A stretch of DNA of 26,540 nucleotides from a virus, in IMG/VR virus record IMGVR_UViG_3300035698_014748, positions 1 to 26,540 of that record. The stretch is one strand, 5' to 3'. Under the pieces are notes generated by a model. It did not search any database, had not been told where the DNA came from, and was given only the letters and a program-made list of their open reading frames with translations. This document shows, piece after piece, positions 1-6,089 of the stretch. A program made the position numbers and the translations under genes. The stretch's first letter is position 1. Every line of letters starts with the position of its first letter.

Positions 1-62
1 GTGGAATCTACATGGTAAAGGAGAAATATCATGTGTTCTTATAGAAGATTATGGTCATCACC
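1..62. repeat. Left arm of 62-bp perfect inverted repeat
   Basis: Bases 1-62 are the exact reverse complement of 175-236, with a 112-bp spacer (63-174). The first mismatch is at the inner edge (63 against 174); the outer edge coincides with the window start, so the full arm length is unknown. The arm lies inside the coding sequence of the small gene at 152-277 and of its plus-strand copy. It may be an invertible switch or a fold-back join at a contig end. Confidence 0.95.
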
Positions 63-139
63 GAGAAGGTTCAGATTATAATTACAATTATAGTCAAGAG
101 ATTATCCCGGTTAATGAATTTATAAACGAAAGAATATAG
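2..139 (+). pseudogene. Inverted partial copy of the small gene at 152-277, carrying a different C-terminus
   Basis: The plus frame from base 2 is open to a TAG at 137-139 (45 codons), with its 5' end outside the window. Its first 20 residues (WNLHGKGEISCV...) are identical to residues 15-34 of the minus-strand gene at 152-277, because they lie in the inverted repeat. It then continues into a new tail, REGSDYNYNYSQE..., that looks like normal acidic/aromatic coding sequence. The original gene was therefore probably the minus-strand start joined to this tail, about 59 residues. No function recognised. Confidence 0.45.
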
Positions 140-151
140 TTATGGGTTTTT

Positions 152-277
152 TTATAAATAAAATTGAATCTGATGGTGATGACCATAATCTTCTATAAGA
201 ACACATGATATTTCTCCTTTACCATGTAGATTCCACTCTATTTCTTTATATGTTGTCTTATGGTGATAGATTTTCAT
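152..277 (-). CDS. Small hypothetical protein, 41 aa, C-terminus changed by the inverted repeat
   Basis: This ORF starts MKIYHHKTTYKEIEWNLHGK and ends HHHQIQFYL. Its ATG overlaps the TGA of the upstream gene (274-435) in an ATGA junction, so it is the last member of a translationally coupled run of small genes. Residues 15-34 fall in the inverted repeat; the last nine codons come from the spacer read in the opposite sense and end at a TAA within an AT-rich stretch. The plus-strand copy of the repeat has a longer, more protein-like tail, so this version is probably a truncated or alternative form. No domain recognised. Confidence 0.5.
   Translation of the reverse strand: MKIYHHKTTYKEIEWNLHGKGEISCVLIEDYGHHHQIQFYL
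175..236. repeat. Right arm of 62-bp perfect inverted repeat
   Basis: Exact reverse complement of 1-62. Inverting the 112-bp spacer between the arms would swap the C-terminus of the minus-strand small gene between a 9-codon and a 25-codon tail, both in frame. No recombinase gene is visible nearby in this window. Confidence 0.95.
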
Positions 278-435
278 TGTTTTTCTATAAATTGTTTCTT
301 ATATATTGTTGTTTCTTCACCACAACAGGTGCAAACCCTAACCTTTCTAACACTCACTGTGGAAGTTGGTTCCGGGTAATGAAACCTTGTTTTAGTATTA
401 CAACAATGACTTAAACTTTTTATCCTTCTTATCAT
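274..435 (-). CDS. Small basic Cys-rich protein, 53 aa
   Basis: An ORF starting MIRRIKSLSHCCNTKTRF and containing a CTCCG segment near residues 35-39. Four cysteines in two CC/CxxC-like clusters (residues 11-12 and 35-38) suggest a possible zinc-binding fold, but no family is recognised. Its ATG shares one base with the TAA of the gene at 435-638 (TAATG), and its TGA overlaps the next ATG by four bases, which is strong evidence that it is translated as part of the operon despite its small size. Confidence 0.6.
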   Translation of the reverse strand: MIRRIKSLSHCCNTKTRFHYPEPTSTVSVRKVRVCTCCGEETTIYKKQFIEKQ

Positions 436-638
436 TATTCAAACATTTCTTTACATTCAAGACAATAACCAGTTTCTTCAGCTTCCTCTTGCCACGTTAA
501 TTTAACACCGCAATTATCACATTCCGGGTCATTAGCTTTATCAATGTTTTCTTCATTGAGATTATACACTATATCACCCATACTATCTTGGGCCATAAGG
601 TATTTCTCGAATTCTTCTATTGTATATTTTTTACACAT
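435..638 (-). CDS. Small acidic zinc-ribbon protein, 67 aa
   Basis: An acidic protein whose C-terminal third carries two CxxC knuckles, CDNC and CLEC, spaced about 17 residues apart: the layout of a small zinc ribbon. The N-terminal part is predicted helical. Such mini zinc ribbons are common in large phages, but no specific function can be assigned. It follows the gene at 641-1123 by two bases and overlaps the next start, so it sits in the middle of an operon driven by the promoter at 1146-1176. Confidence 0.75.
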   Translation of the reverse strand: MCKKYTIEEFEKYLMAQDSMGDIVYNLNEENIDKANDPECDNCGVKLTWQEEAEETGYCLECKEMFE

Positions 639-640
639 AA

Positions 641-1123
641 TTATAGTTGTTTTATAAATTTAGCGAATATATTTAAACCAATTTGGTCATCAATGTGATA
701 ACAATTAACATATTTAGGTCCCACATATGAATTCTCGAATTCCTTATATTGTTTCTCTAAATCTGGGAAGTCTTTATATTTAAATTCTGGGTAAGGTATA
801 CTAGCACCATATTCAGCTGGTGATGGACAACCGCAATGACCACCACTTCTAATAACGATACCAATTTTATCAATATCACTACCCACTGGATAATCCATTT
901 CATGAAGTTCAACTGCTTTATCTTGTGTTAAACCATCATCGGTTTTTTCAACTGAAGCTACCCAATAATACCAAGCTCTCTTAAGAGTCCATTTACCTAT
1001 CTTACCAACAATGGTTGTAGGTACTTCACCTGAGATTTCACAGGTTTCAGTTTCTATTCCAGCTATATATAATTCTTCTTCAACGAATTTATTAGCATCT
1101 TTATCTCCGGCTAAGTTTTTCAT
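641..1123 (-). CDS. Conserved phage-type hypothetical protein, 160 aa
   Basis: The start is placed at the ATG giving MKNLAGDKDANKF. An ATG 33 bases upstream is in frame but lies inside the promoter -7 box (TATATTTG at 1146-1153), so it cannot be on the transcript. The protein has a compact alpha/beta look with a Trp/Tyr-rich region (WTLKRAWYYWVASVE, about residues 46-60) and a GHCGCP segment near residue 95 that could bind metal. Proteins of this pattern are seen in other phages without a known role. It is the first gene of its operon, followed by three small genes. Confidence 0.75.
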   Translation of the reverse strand: MKNLAGDKDANKFVEEELYIAGIETETCEISGEVPTTIVGKIGKWTLKRAWYYWVASVEKTDDGLTQDKAVELHEMDYPVGSDIDKIGIVIRSGGHCGCPSPAEYGASIPYPEFKYKDFPDLEKQYKEFENSYVGPKYVNCYHIDDQIGLNIFAKFIKQL

Positions 1124-1145
1124 TCTTTTATTTTTAATTAGATTA

Positions 1146-1176
1146 CAAATATACATAAAAAAAACGAGACTTCCAA
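1146..1176 (-). promoter_or_regulatory. Bacteroidota-type promoter for the 641-1123 operon
   Basis: On the minus strand TTG (1174-1176), exactly 20 nt, then TATATTTG (1146-1153), matching the Bacteroidota -33/-7 pattern TTG...TAnnTTTG. The leader to the ATG at 1123 is about 20 nt and A-rich, with no Shine-Dalgarno. The -33 element lies in the loop of the terminator at 1157-1189. Confidence 0.8.
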
Positions 1177-1189
1177 AAGAAATCCCGTT
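1157..1189 (-). terminator. Rho-independent terminator
   Basis: On the minus strand an 11-bp stem (AACGGGATTTC against GAAGTCTCGTT, with two G-T pairs), a 5-nt loop and an eight-T tract. It ends the transcript of the gene at 1219-1476, and the next promoter begins inside it. Confidence 0.85.
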
Positions 1190-1218
1190 TAATTAACTAG
1201 TTTTGGAAACTATCTTAT

Positions 1219-1476
1219 TTAAAATGAATCAAGTAATTTTTTCATCAACACATTTCTAGAGGTGAATCTTGATATACCTAACATTCCACATAAAAATTCA
1301 TGTTTTTCCATGTCATTCATAAGGTAAAAATATTGATTTGTTAAGTCACCCATATCAGATTTCTCCAATAATTGTTTAAAATCATCCATATCTATATCTA
1401 CTGGAACTTCCATTTCTTGGCGGTCACCATCTTCATCGAAGAACTTTACCTCGGCATAAATTCTTTTATTTTTCAT
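1219..1476 (-). CDS. Small acidic hypothetical protein, 85 aa
   Basis: Acidic protein beginning MKNKRIYAEVKFFDEDGDRQ; the first 30 residues look like two beta strands, followed by helices (DMDDFKQLLEKSD...). No family recognised. Its ATG overlaps the TGA of the HD-domain gene upstream by four bases (ATGA), so the two are co-translated, and a strong terminator follows immediately. It may be a partner of the HD hydrolase (inference from coupling only). Confidence 0.7.
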   Translation of the reverse strand: MKNKRIYAEVKFFDEDGDRQEMEVPVDIDMDDFKQLLEKSDMGDLTNQYFYLMNDMEKHEFLCGMLGISRFTSRNVLMKKLLDSF

Positions 1477-1961
1477 ATCTCAAATTTATTAAGCATGTTA
1501 TCAGCCTTGGTAAAGATACATAGTTTACCATATGTTGGTAGGTCTTCCATAGCTTTCACTTTCGCCTTACCCATCTTATCCATTTGCTTCATTCTCATGT
1601 GGTTTACCACCACTTCTTCAACAATAGCACTATCAGCACCCATAGCCTCGATGAATTCTTTATCCCTCTTAACCCATTTAGCACCAATAATCTCATGACC
1701 AAATGCTCTGAATTTCCCTTGTTTCTCTAAGGTCTTCTCAGCAGCAAGTAGTTTACCAATATCATGGTATAGACCAGCCATAATCAAATCAATATCACCA
1801 GTAGTGATAAGTCTATCAACCACAATTTTAATGTGCTCGAAGGTGTTATCTTCTGGATGCCATTGGGAATCTTCCTCATATGTCTTAAGTCGAGTAAGCT
1901 CGTCTTGTACATGTTGAGGTGCCATAGCCATTAATTGTTCAAATGTTGTAATTTTAGTCAT
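1473..1961 (-). CDS. HD-domain metal-dependent phosphohydrolase, 162 aa
   Basis: Contains a complete HD-superfamily signature: H43 (FEH), H66-D67 in YHDIGK, H89 (GHE), H121 (NHMRMK) and D154 (KADNM). This arrangement resembles the HD domain of CCA-adding enzymes and small stand-alone nucleotide phosphohydrolases, which remove phosphate from nucleotides, 2',3'-cyclic ends or similar substrates. The substrate cannot be read from sequence. The gene starts 4 nt after the -7 box of its promoter, so its mRNA may be leaderless. Given the kinase and RNA ligases in this window, a role in nucleotide or RNA-end metabolism is plausible (inference). Confidence 0.85.
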   Translation of the reverse strand: MTKITTFEQLMAMAPQHVQDELTRLKTYEEDSQWHPEDNTFEHIKIVVDRLITTGDIDLIMAGLYHDIGKLLAAEKTLEKQGKFRAFGHEIIGAKWVKRDKEFIEAMGADSAIVEEVVVNHMRMKQMDKMGKAKVKAMEDLPTYGKLCIFTKADNMLNKFEI

Positions 1962-1965
1962 AATA

Positions 1966-1996
1966 CAAAGGTACGTATATTTTTTTAATTATGCAA
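1966..1996 (-). promoter_or_regulatory. Promoter for HD-domain gene, apparently leaderless
   Basis: Minus strand TTG (1994-1996), 20 nt, TACCTTTG (1966-1973), then only four bases before the ATG at 1961. With the usual start a few bases after the -7 box, transcription would begin at or next to the start codon. Confidence 0.75.
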
Positions 1997-2000
1997 TTAA

Positions 2001-2480
2001 TTAACTAAATTTCTTAGCTAATAGTTCTCTTATTTCAACCCAATCAACGTAAGGTCTACCTTTTTCCGGGTATATCAATGGACAACCAAGTGCCGCATCA
2101 TCAATATAAACGTGACCATACACCTTGGCACTATCAGTCCAACCCTTCTGGGTTTTATTATTATTAACACCGTATAGTACGACACCATTAGCTTTTAAAA
2201 AATCAACAGCTTCTTCTAAGGTATCTTGGTTTCGCTTAATTACCCTACCATCTGGTTTTACTGACTTATGAATATATGGTTTATGACCCCTCATTGTGTG
2301 AAGAATTATTTTAAAACCCTTTTCATTAAGTTCTTTTAGTGTTTCTATTGCCATTGGAACTGCTTTACCAATTCTAGGGTACTCATGTTCTACAATTGTC
2401 CCATCAAAATCCACTGCAATATATATACCATTACCATTACGATTTTTAATCTTATTATTTAATTTTCCTTTATTTTCCAT
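2001..2480 (-). CDS. HAD-superfamily phosphatase, 159 aa
   Basis: Motif I is DFDGT (nucleophile D24, acid D26), motif II is LHTMR (about residues 60-64) and motif IV is YIDDAALG near residues 126-133, so a small HAD phosphatase without a large cap is expected; likely substrates are nucleotides or other small phosphates. The first 18 residues (MENKGKLNNKIKNRNGNG) are Asn/Lys-rich and overlap the end of the homing endonuclease gene by 22 bases. An older start of the same gene, ending at the same DFDG motif, survives upstream at 3183-3239. The present start was therefore probably supplied by the inserted endonuclease segment. Confidence 0.85.
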   Translation of the reverse strand: MENKGKLNNKIKNRNGNGIYIAVDFDGTIVEHEYPRIGKAVPMAIETLKELNEKGFKIILHTMRGHKPYIHKSVKPDGRVIKRNQDTLEEAVDFLKANGVVLYGVNNNKTQKGWTDSAKVYGHVYIDDAALGCPLIYPEKGRPYVDWVEIRELLAKKFS

Positions 2481-3121
2481 ATAAATCCTTTTGATGTCTT
2501 TGTTCTACCTTTTACGTTATGTCTTATTGCCATTTCATTACATTCATAATGTCTAGCCGCTTCATAACAACTATCCCATTCCCTAATAAATTCATTATTT
2601 AAACTATATTGTAATATTTTTTTACTATTTGGGTTTTTATATCCATTTTCATATAATTTTTTATGTGATTCACTCATCTTTTTTTTACTTTCATCAGAAA
2701 AAATTTTATTTTTAGACCAATGATTTTCACCACCCTGAGACTCACTCTTAATTTTATTTCGCCACTCTGGATGTTTTAAACCTAAATTAGCTTGTCTTAT
2801 TTTTTCTTTCGTTTCATTACTCCTTTTAACCCCTAAAGAAGAATCAGCTATTTTACATATATTATATTGAGGTTTTAAATTATCAATATAAAATTGTTCT
2901 CTACTTATTAAATCAAGTTCATTTTCAACTTCTTCCAAAATATAAAAAGTGAATTTTTCTTCACCATGCTTATTATATGACCTTTGAAGTTTCAAGTTTC
3001 CGTGATTACCCCTTTTCAATTCATAAAAATGACTTTTTTTTCTTTTCTTTAAATTATTTGATGAACCAACATATCTTTTACCATTATTTAAATTTTCAAT
3101 ACAATAAATTCCTTTTACCAT
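2459..3121 (-). CDS. GIY-YIG homing endonuclease, 220 aa
   Basis: N-terminal GIY-YIG nuclease: GIYCIENLNNGKRYVGSS (residues 4-21), catalytic-type Arg in the LKKRK run and Glu in ISREQFYI, then Asn in QYNI. The middle and C-terminal parts contain NUMOD3-like helices (SNETKEKIRQANLG, SDESKKKMSESHK) and a NUMOD1-like helix-turn-helix (YSLNNEFIREWDSCYEAARH) used for DNA recognition. This layout is that of phage free-standing homing endonucleases. It sits exactly between a truncated and a complete copy of the HAD gene start, marking its insertion site. A box shared with the other GIY-YIG gene lies 21 nt upstream. Confidence 0.92.
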   Translation of the reverse strand: MVKGIYCIENLNNGKRYVGSSNNLKKRKKSHFYELKRGNHGNLKLQRSYNKHGEEKFTFYILEEVENELDLISREQFYIDNLKPQYNICKIADSSLGVKRSNETKEKIRQANLGLKHPEWRNKIKSESQGGENHWSKNKIFSDESKKKMSESHKKLYENGYKNPNSKKILQYSLNNEFIREWDSCYEAARHYECNEMAIRHNVKGRTKTSKGFIWKIKEN

Positions 3122-3141
3122 TTAACTATGTTTTATTAACG

Positions 3142-3157
3142 TTATATTAATAAATAT
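3142..3157 (-). promoter_or_regulatory. 16-bp box shared by both GIY-YIG genes
   Basis: Plus-strand TTATATTAATAAATAT occurs here and identically at 13793-13808, 21 and 22 nt upstream of the two GIY-YIG start codons. It includes TATATTTA/ATATTTAT on the coding strand, close to the -7 box but without the final G. A promoter role is inferred. Confidence 0.4.
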
Positions 3158-3182
3158 ATACTTAGATTTAAAAAGTTAAATT

Positions 3183-3239
3183 TTATCCATCAAAATCTAC
3201 ACATATGTAGTATCCATTATCTAATTTCATATTACTCAT
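3183..3239 (-). pseudogene. Relic of HAD phosphatase start, cut at DFDG
   Basis: An 18-codon ORF, MSNMKLDNGYYICVDFDG followed by TAA. Its end matches the HAD gene at 2001-2480 (NGIYIAVDFDGT) and stops directly at motif I, where the homing endonuclease segment begins. Its ATG overlaps the TGA of the 2H-like relic upstream (ATGA), as expected for an originally functional operon gene. It is best read as the ancestral N-terminus left behind by insertion of the GIY-YIG gene. Confidence 0.8.
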
Positions 3240-3373
3240 ATTATACCTTTTTTAATTAATCTATGAATATATTTTGAATGTTCATAGTTCTTTTCGTTAG
3301 CATGTCCCAAACTAAGGTGTAACCCCCAGAAAGGTCTTTCCAATCCTAATTCTAATTCTTTTCTGATATAGAT
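3236..3373 (-). pseudogene. C-terminal relic of a 2H-like gene
   Basis: The minus frame from 3373 is open for 45 codons and reads RKELELGLERPFWGLHLSLG..., ending LIKKGII. It aligns along its length with the C-terminus of the intact protein at 4952-5440 (IRRELGLLRPFFGLHLTIGH, ...CLIKNGLVD). It has no start codon, two stops lie directly upstream (TGA TAA), and the first half overlaps the gene at 3312-3608 in another frame. It is a diverged, 5'-truncated paralogue, so the 2H gene was once followed directly by the HAD gene. Confidence 0.8.
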
Positions 3374-3608
3374 TTATCACCCACCCCATGAGGGGTTTCA
3401 CTTTGTTTTTAATATCTTTTTCAAATTCTCCACCAAGTTTATTCACCACGCCATTTTTAGCTTCATACCATATACCCATATAATTAAATTCAAACCCTGA
3501 ATCTCTCATACAAATACCTAAAATCTCACCATCTTTGGTTTTTAAACTAACACCAGAATAAACTTCCGTTAATAAAATCTCATTTTGTTCACCAACTTCT
3601 ATTTTCAT
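3312..3608 (-). CDS. Hypothetical protein, 98 aa, with out-of-frame tail
   Basis: The first ~75 residues (MKIEVGEQNEILLTEVYSGV..., GICMRDSGFEFNY, GIWYEAKNGVVNKL) look like a compact beta-rich protein and resemble short conserved phage/Bacteroidota hypotheticals. The last ~20 residues (QKRIRIRIGKTFLGVTP) are translated from the 2H-like relic in the wrong frame, so the original stop was probably lost when the segments were joined. Nine bases separate it from the gene upstream. Function unknown. Confidence 0.65.
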   Translation of the reverse strand: MKIEVGEQNEILLTEVYSGVSLKTKDGEILGICMRDSGFEFNYMGIWYEAKNGVVNKLGGEFEKDIKNKVKPLMGWVINLYQKRIRIRIGKTFLGVTP

Positions 3609-3618
3609 ATTTCAAATT

Positions 3619-4065
3619 TTACTTTTCAATGTTAAAAAATTCACTAGTACCATCTTCTAGTTTCGCATACTCACTTATAAAAGCTCTAGCCGCAACAAGG
3701 TCCTTATCTTGCTCTTCTTTTGACAAATCAAGATACCTAGTATTTACTAATACCATTCGTTGTTTCTTTTTTTCTTCTGGCTGGTCTAAATAGGTAAGTA
3801 CTGCCATACTCCACCCGTTATGTATAGCATCAGCTATTTCTTCAATACCTTTTTTTCCTTCACACTCCATCACAGAATAAGCATGTGAAGCACTCAATAA
3901 TGAAGCTATACGCCCAAATGAATTTTCCTCGGACATCCCATAATTATATTCCTTATCTAATGCAACTTCAATTACATCTGCAAAACCACCAATTATTTTT
4001 TTCATGTCAACATTTTTTTTAATGGTTTCGTTTAATTTTTCCCTTAATGATTTTTTTATACTCAT
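3619..4065 (-). CDS. RyR-domain-like protein, 148 aa
   Basis: The region from about residue 75 to 130 (EEIADAIHNGWSMAVLTYLD ... RYLDLSKEEQDKDLVAARAF) resembles the RyR repeat found in ryanodine receptors and in many phage and bacterial proteins: a His/Gly-Trp helix, then an Arg/Tyr strand and a final Leu-Ser-x-Glu-Glu-Gln-x-Lys-Asp helix. RyR modules are thought to bind nucleotide-like or other small ligands. The N-terminal 40 residues are a basic helix. It is first in its transcription unit, with the promoter at 4085-4115. The family call is by eye and moderate. Confidence 0.6.
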   Translation of the reverse strand: MSIKKSLREKLNETIKKNVDMKKIIGGFADVIEVALDKEYNYGMSEENSFGRIASLLSASHAYSVMECEGKKGIEEIADAIHNGWSMAVLTYLDQPEEKKKQRMVLVNTRYLDLSKEEQDKDLVAARAFISEYAKLEDGTSEFFNIEK

Positions 4066-4084
4066 AATAATATATTTTAGATAA

Positions 4085-4115
4085 CAAAGATACTAATATT
4101 ATTTCGATATTTCAA
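4085..4115 (-). promoter_or_regulatory. Promoter for 3619-4065
   Basis: Minus strand TTG (4113-4115), 20 nt, TATCTTTG (4085-4092); leader of about 15-20 nt to the ATG. It is back-to-back with the plus-strand promoter-like element at 4119-4148. Confidence 0.8.
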
Positions 4116-4118
4116 GTA

Positions 4119-4148
4119 TTGACTATTATTAATTTTTCATTATATTTA
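4119..4148 (+). promoter_or_regulatory. Promoter-like element for the plus-strand HNH cassette
   Basis: Plus strand TTG (4119-4121), 19 nt, TATATTTA (4141-4148), one base short of TAnnTTTG, 5 nt before the ATG at 4154. Confidence 0.5.
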
Positions 4149-4153
4149 TATAC

Positions 4154-4225
4154 ATGAGTGAAAAGAAAACTATATCAGTAACAATCAAACCAGAACACCT
4201 TAAAAAACTTGAAAAGGATAAGTAA
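4154..4225 (+). CDS. 23-aa RHH-like leader peptide or gene fragment
   Basis: A 23-codon ORF reading MSEKKTISVTIKPEHLKK and ending LEKDK. The pattern is that of the beta strand and first helix of a ribbon-helix-helix (CopG/Arc) repressor, but the second helix is missing. The HNH gene begins one base after its stop. It may be the stub of a repressor gene cut by the HNH cassette, or a small protein coupled to HNH translation. Confidence 0.45.
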   Translation: MSEKKTISVTIKPEHLKKLEKDK

Positions 4226-4226
4226 A

Positions 4227-4955
4227 ATGGGAACTAAAAAATATACACCAGAAGAAAAAAAAGAAGCTAGACGTTTATCCATAAAAAAATATAACGATAA
4301 AGTTAAATTAAAAAACAAAAAACGTTATGAAGATAATAAAGATGAATATAAAGAAAAAAATAAAGAGTATTATCTTAAAAACAAAGAAAAAATTAAAGAA
4401 AAAGTAGGGATATATAGAGAAAATAATAAAGAAAAAATTAAGAAATACAAAGAAGAATATTATAAAAATAACCTTGATTATTTTAAATCAACCAGAAAAG
4501 AGTGGTATAAAAATAATAAAGATAAAAAAGCATTATATGATAAAATATATCGCACAGAAAATAAGGAGCGTATATCTTATAATAAACGAACATATAAAAA
4601 TAGACGTTTAAAAGCAGACCCACTATTTAAATTAACCTGTAGTATAAGAAGAAGTATTAATGATTCACTTAGAAGGAAAAATTACACTAAAAAATCTAAA
4701 ACCCACCAAATTTTAGGTTGTTCATTCGAAGAATTTAAACTCCATATCGAATCCCAATGGGAATCATGGATGAATTGGGGTAATTATGGTAACCCAGATG
4801 ATGGTATTTTAGAACTTAATAAAACATGGGATATAGACCATATAATACCAATATCATCATCAAAAACGGAAGAGGATGTTATAAGATTAAATCATTATGC
4901 CAATCTTCAACCATTATGTAGTTATACTAATAGATTTATTAAGAAAGATAGTTAA
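4227..4955 (+). CDS. HNH homing endonuclease, 242 aa
   Basis: The start is the ATG giving MGTKKYTPEEKKEARRL; an earlier in-frame ATG at 4209 overlaps the leader ORF. The first ~130 residues are a Lys/Asn-rich run of short repeats (YKENNKEK-like) typical of DNA-contacting arms in phage HNH proteins. The C-terminus has the HNH core: WDIDHIIPISS (about residues 201-211), then NHYANLQPLC..TN. It is the only plus-strand gene for more than 4 kb, converges on and overlaps the 2H-like gene by 4 nt, and lies within the region rebuilt by homing endonucleases. Confidence 0.9.
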   Translation: MGTKKYTPEEKKEARRLSIKKYNDKVKLKNKKRYEDNKDEYKEKNKEYYLKNKEKIKEKVGIYRENNKEKIKKYKEEYYKNNLDYFKSTRKEWYKNNKDKKALYDKIYRTENKERISYNKRTYKNRRLKADPLFKLTCSIRRSINDSLRRKNYTKKSKTHQILGCSFEEFKLHIESQWESWMNWGNYGNPDDGILELNKTWDIDHIIPISSSKTEEDVIRLNHYANLQPLCSYTNRFIKKDS

Positions 4956-5440
4956 TCTACGAGACCATTTTTAATTAAACAGTGAATATATTCACTATGT
5001 TCTATATATTTTTCATTAGGGTGACCAATTGTTAAATGTAAACCAAAAAAAGGTCTTAATAGACCTAACTCTCGTCTTATATCATGTATCTCACCTCTAT
5101 TTTCTTCAGGGATATTTAACCACCAATGTGAACCAGATGTTCTAGGGTCTACTGATAGGGTAATTTCTATTTCTCTACCACTCCATTTAGCTTTAACTTC
5201 TCCCCACTTATCATTCATAGCAGATTCTCTATCTGATATTATCATTACGTGTGCACCACGTAATGGTTTGTTTAATGGAAGTGAATACCTTTTTTTGATA
5301 AACCAAGCGTAATATCCAGATATATCACTTTCAAAAACAATCATAGCAGTCTTCTTCCAATTCGATTGAGACTTGTGTTTAGTCGTCACATCCTTCGGGT
5401 CGAATACTATTTTTCCCTTCAGTTTTATCGTTGTTTTCAT
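4952..5440 (-). CDS. 2H-phosphoesterase-like protein, 162 aa (tentative)
   Basis: The start is placed at MKTTIKLKGKIVFDPKD; the frame is open further upstream, but that part overlaps another gene's coding sequence in a different frame. Two H-x-(M/T)-I motifs, AHVMII and GLHLTIGH, about 75 residues apart, resemble the paired H-x-T/S motifs of 2H phosphoesterases, which act on 2',3'-cyclic or 2'-phosphate RNA ends. The first motif has Met in place of Thr/Ser, so the call is tentative. A truncated paralogue lies at 3236-3373. With the kinase and RNA ligases nearby, a role in RNA end processing is plausible. Confidence 0.6.
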   Translation of the reverse strand: MKTTIKLKGKIVFDPKDVTTKHKSQSNWKKTAMIVFESDISGYYAWFIKKRYSLPLNKPLRGAHVMIISDRESAMNDKWGEVKAKWSGREIEITLSVDPRTSGSHWWLNIPEENRGEIHDIRRELGLLRPFFGLHLTIGHPNEKYIEHSEYIHCLIKNGLVD

Positions 5441-5692
5441 CTTCATTAATATTTTTAAAATCAGGGTTAGGTACCGATTTATTATATACCCTGATTGCGA
5501 TTGGTAACATATTAGGATTGAATTCATCCGGTTCAACATCACCAGATTCTTTTAATAAATGTGTGGCTTGGTTTTCATATAATTGAGCTATATTTCTTTA
5601 GCTTTACCATCTAAACCTTCTAAAAAACCTAAAGCGGACCATTTCTTAATAGTCTCTTCACGTATTTTCTTCATTTTATCTTCATCCATCAT
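5379..5692 (-). pseudogene. Frameshifted small gene resembling a T4-type capsid N-terminus
   Basis: Starts with MMDEDKMKKIREETIKKWSA and reads LGFLEGLDGKAKE, then hits TAG. Restoring one A in the A-run at 5593-5595 gives KENIAQLYENQATHLLKE followed by NMLPIAIRVYNKSVPNPDF and an acidic tail ending at 5379 (about 104 residues). The helix pattern KW..LG...GL.....NIAQL.ENQ resembles the start of T4 gp23-type capsid proteins. It overlaps the upstream stop by ATGA and the next gene by 62 nt. Either a sequence error or a decayed gene; its role is unknown. Confidence 0.6.
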
Positions 5693-6054
5693 GGTGTTCC
5701 TACTATCGTGAAATTAGTTGTTATGTACTCAGCTGGTCTAAGTGCTATCTTATAATCCATAAATACAGTGTTACCTTCGTGTCTTATTTCACCTACCGTA
5801 ATATCACCATCAGAGTTAACCGGGTCCACGCTACCAAAATATCTAATAAGTTTTGCTTCAAACCAATCTTCCGGGATATTAAACTCGTAAAACCACTCAG
5901 TTAGAATACCTTTAACCCTTTCTTCCCCAAACCCAAAAACATCTGTTACATCTGTTAATATATCATACCCATCAATCTCACGAAACTCTTCGTTCCAATT
6001 TCTTGTTAGATATCTGAATACAATTTGAGTATCAATATAAAGGTCATTATCCAT
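5689..6054 (-). CDS. Hypothetical protein, 121 aa
   Basis: Acidic alpha/beta protein starting MDNDLYIDTQIVFRYLTRNW; the middle has helical text (GFGEERVKGILTEWFYEF) and the C-terminus looks like beta strands (NTVFMDYKIALRPAEYITTN). No family recognised. It begins 4 nt after a -7 box and so may be translated from a leaderless mRNA; its TGA overlaps the ATG of the frameshifted gene that follows. Confidence 0.7.
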   Translation of the reverse strand: MDNDLYIDTQIVFRYLTRNWNEEFREIDGYDILTDVTDVFGFGEERVKGILTEWFYEFNIPEDWFEAKLIRYFGSVDPVNSDGDITVGEIRHEGNTVFMDYKIALRPAEYITTNFTIVGTP

Positions 6055-6058
6055 ACCA

Positions 6059-6089
6059 CAAAGATATAGAATAATGACCCAAAAATCAA
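6059..6089 (-). promoter_or_regulatory. Promoter for 5689-6054, apparently leaderless
   Basis: Minus strand TTG (6087-6089), 20 nt, TATCTTTG (6059-6066), four bases, then ATG at 6054. Same geometry as the promoter of the HD-domain gene. Confidence 0.78.

Noticed and set aside
205-414. Plus-strand ORF of 69 codons
   Set aside because: It is antisense to two translationally coupled minus-strand small genes and has hydrophobic, low-complexity content; treated as a shadow.
641-1156. Upstream start at 1156 for the 171-residue version
   Set aside because: That ATG lies at the -7 box of the promoter, upstream of the expected transcription start.
4952-5542. Longer start of the 2H-like gene at 5542
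   Set aside because: The extra N-terminus (MMLNRMNSILICYQ...) is the wrong-frame translation of the capsid-like gene; MKTTIKLKGK at 5440 is the better start.
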